Below, one piece after another: positions 63,833 through 64,000 of a stretch of DNA of 64,000 nucleotides (the first letter of the stretch is position 1; each line of letters begins with the position of its first letter). Source of the stretch: Enterococcus dispar ATCC 51266 (GTDB lineage Bacteria > Bacillota > Bacilli > Lactobacillales > Enterococcaceae); the NCBI RefSeq assembly GCF_000406945.1, contig NZ_KE136354.1:1627989-1691988 (forward strand), in the 5' to 3' direction. A model generated the notes under the pieces. The model searched no databases. It was given only the letters and a program-made list of their open reading frames with translations, and had not been told where the DNA came from. The position numbers and the translations under genes were made by a program.

Positions 63833-64000
63833 AGTTGCTTGTTACTCAATTTTTAAGAGTACAAAAACTTTTGGTGATGATCTTCCCGTTATCATCTAGT
63901 TTTACCGTTACTCAATTTTTAAGAGTACAAAAACAGTTTAAAACTGAATTTAACAGCATAGCAGGTTTTACCGTTACTCAATTTTTAAGAGTACAAAAAC
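63833..64000 (-). CRISPR. trailer end of a type II-A CRISPR array (three repeats, two spacers, continues past the edge)
   Basis: Identical 36-base repeats occupy 63899-63934 and 63965-64000, separated by 30-base spacers (63869-63898 and 63935-63964). The leftmost copy (63833-63868) keeps 28 bases but its first 8 are changed. Read on the minus strand the repeat begins GTTTTTGTACTCT, like S. thermophilus CRISPR1, and the degenerate end is then the 3' end of the terminal repeat. The leader and cas genes should lie to the right. Confidence 0.93.

Overview
The window looks like a chromosomal segment of a low-GC Gram-positive coccus of the Lactobacillales, most probably Enterococcaceae (Enterococcus, Tetragenococcus or Vagococcus type). 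The reasons are the strong GGAGG ribosome sites, an EbsC/YbaK protein, an EfrAB-like ABC pair, an RNase J2, CodY and GlnR boxes, a T-box, a tetrahydrofolate riboswitch, and a CRISPR repeat of the type II-A class known from Streptococcus thermophilus CRISPR1. The genus is inferred from gene content only. I see no rRNA, tRNA, insertion sequence or prophage.

Layout. 1-4.7 kb: lysine/diaminopimelate genes (partial M20 deacetylase, dapA, dapB, dapH) and an ammonium transporter under apparent GlnR plus CodY control. 4.7-7.8 kb: minus-strand nrnA / CBS-DRTGG regulator / metallo-hydrolase cluster. 8-13 kb: a tagatose- or fructose-type operon (PfkB kinase, fructose-family PTS IIBC and IIA, LacD aldolase) with a divergent RpiR regulator. 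13-19 kb: EbsC, a 14-TM MFS exporter, RNase J2, asd and a serine hydrolase. 19-21 kb: GH25 lysozyme with DUF2922 and DUF1659 proteins and a convergent candidate small RNA. 21-24.7 kb: serC-serA-DUF1015 operon. 24.8-43.3 kb: UspA, then a long minus-strand capsule/exopolysaccharide operon. 43.7-50.9 kb: secreted 3D-domain protein, CmpB-family membrane protein, heterodimeric ABC exporter and GH3 glycosidase. 51-52.6 kb: two vitamin ECF S components, one behind a THF riboswitch and one behind paired operators. 53-55.2 kb: tatD-rnmV-rsmA. 55.7-64 kb: a membrane protein, a phosphoesterase, an orphan PTS IIA, a YfcC carrier, a T-box-controlled DAHP synthase, a chelatase-like protein, an anchored coiled-coil protein, and the trailer end of a type II CRISPR array whose leader and cas genes must lie beyond the right edge.

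The capsule operon reads, in transcription order: anchored acidic protein, LCP ligase, CpsC, CpsD, CpsB, 4,6-dehydratase, aminotransferase, phosphoglycosyl transferase, GNAT, ATP-grasp, GT4, GT2, Wzy, Wzx, rmlA, rmlC, rmlB, rmlD, DUF1361 protein. It suggests a repeat unit begun with an acylated diamino-dideoxy sugar and containing rhamnose. The core from GNAT to Wzx is visibly more A+T rich than its flanks, as in exchangeable serotype cassettes.

The most notable signals are regulatory: a perfect CodY box between two GlnR boxes at the ammonium transporter, further CodY-like boxes at serC, dapA, asd and upstream of yfcC, paired palindromic operators at a probable niacin transporter, a Phe-type T-box at the DAHP synthase, a candidate sRNA beside the lysozyme gene, and two genes whose only well-placed start codon is ATC.
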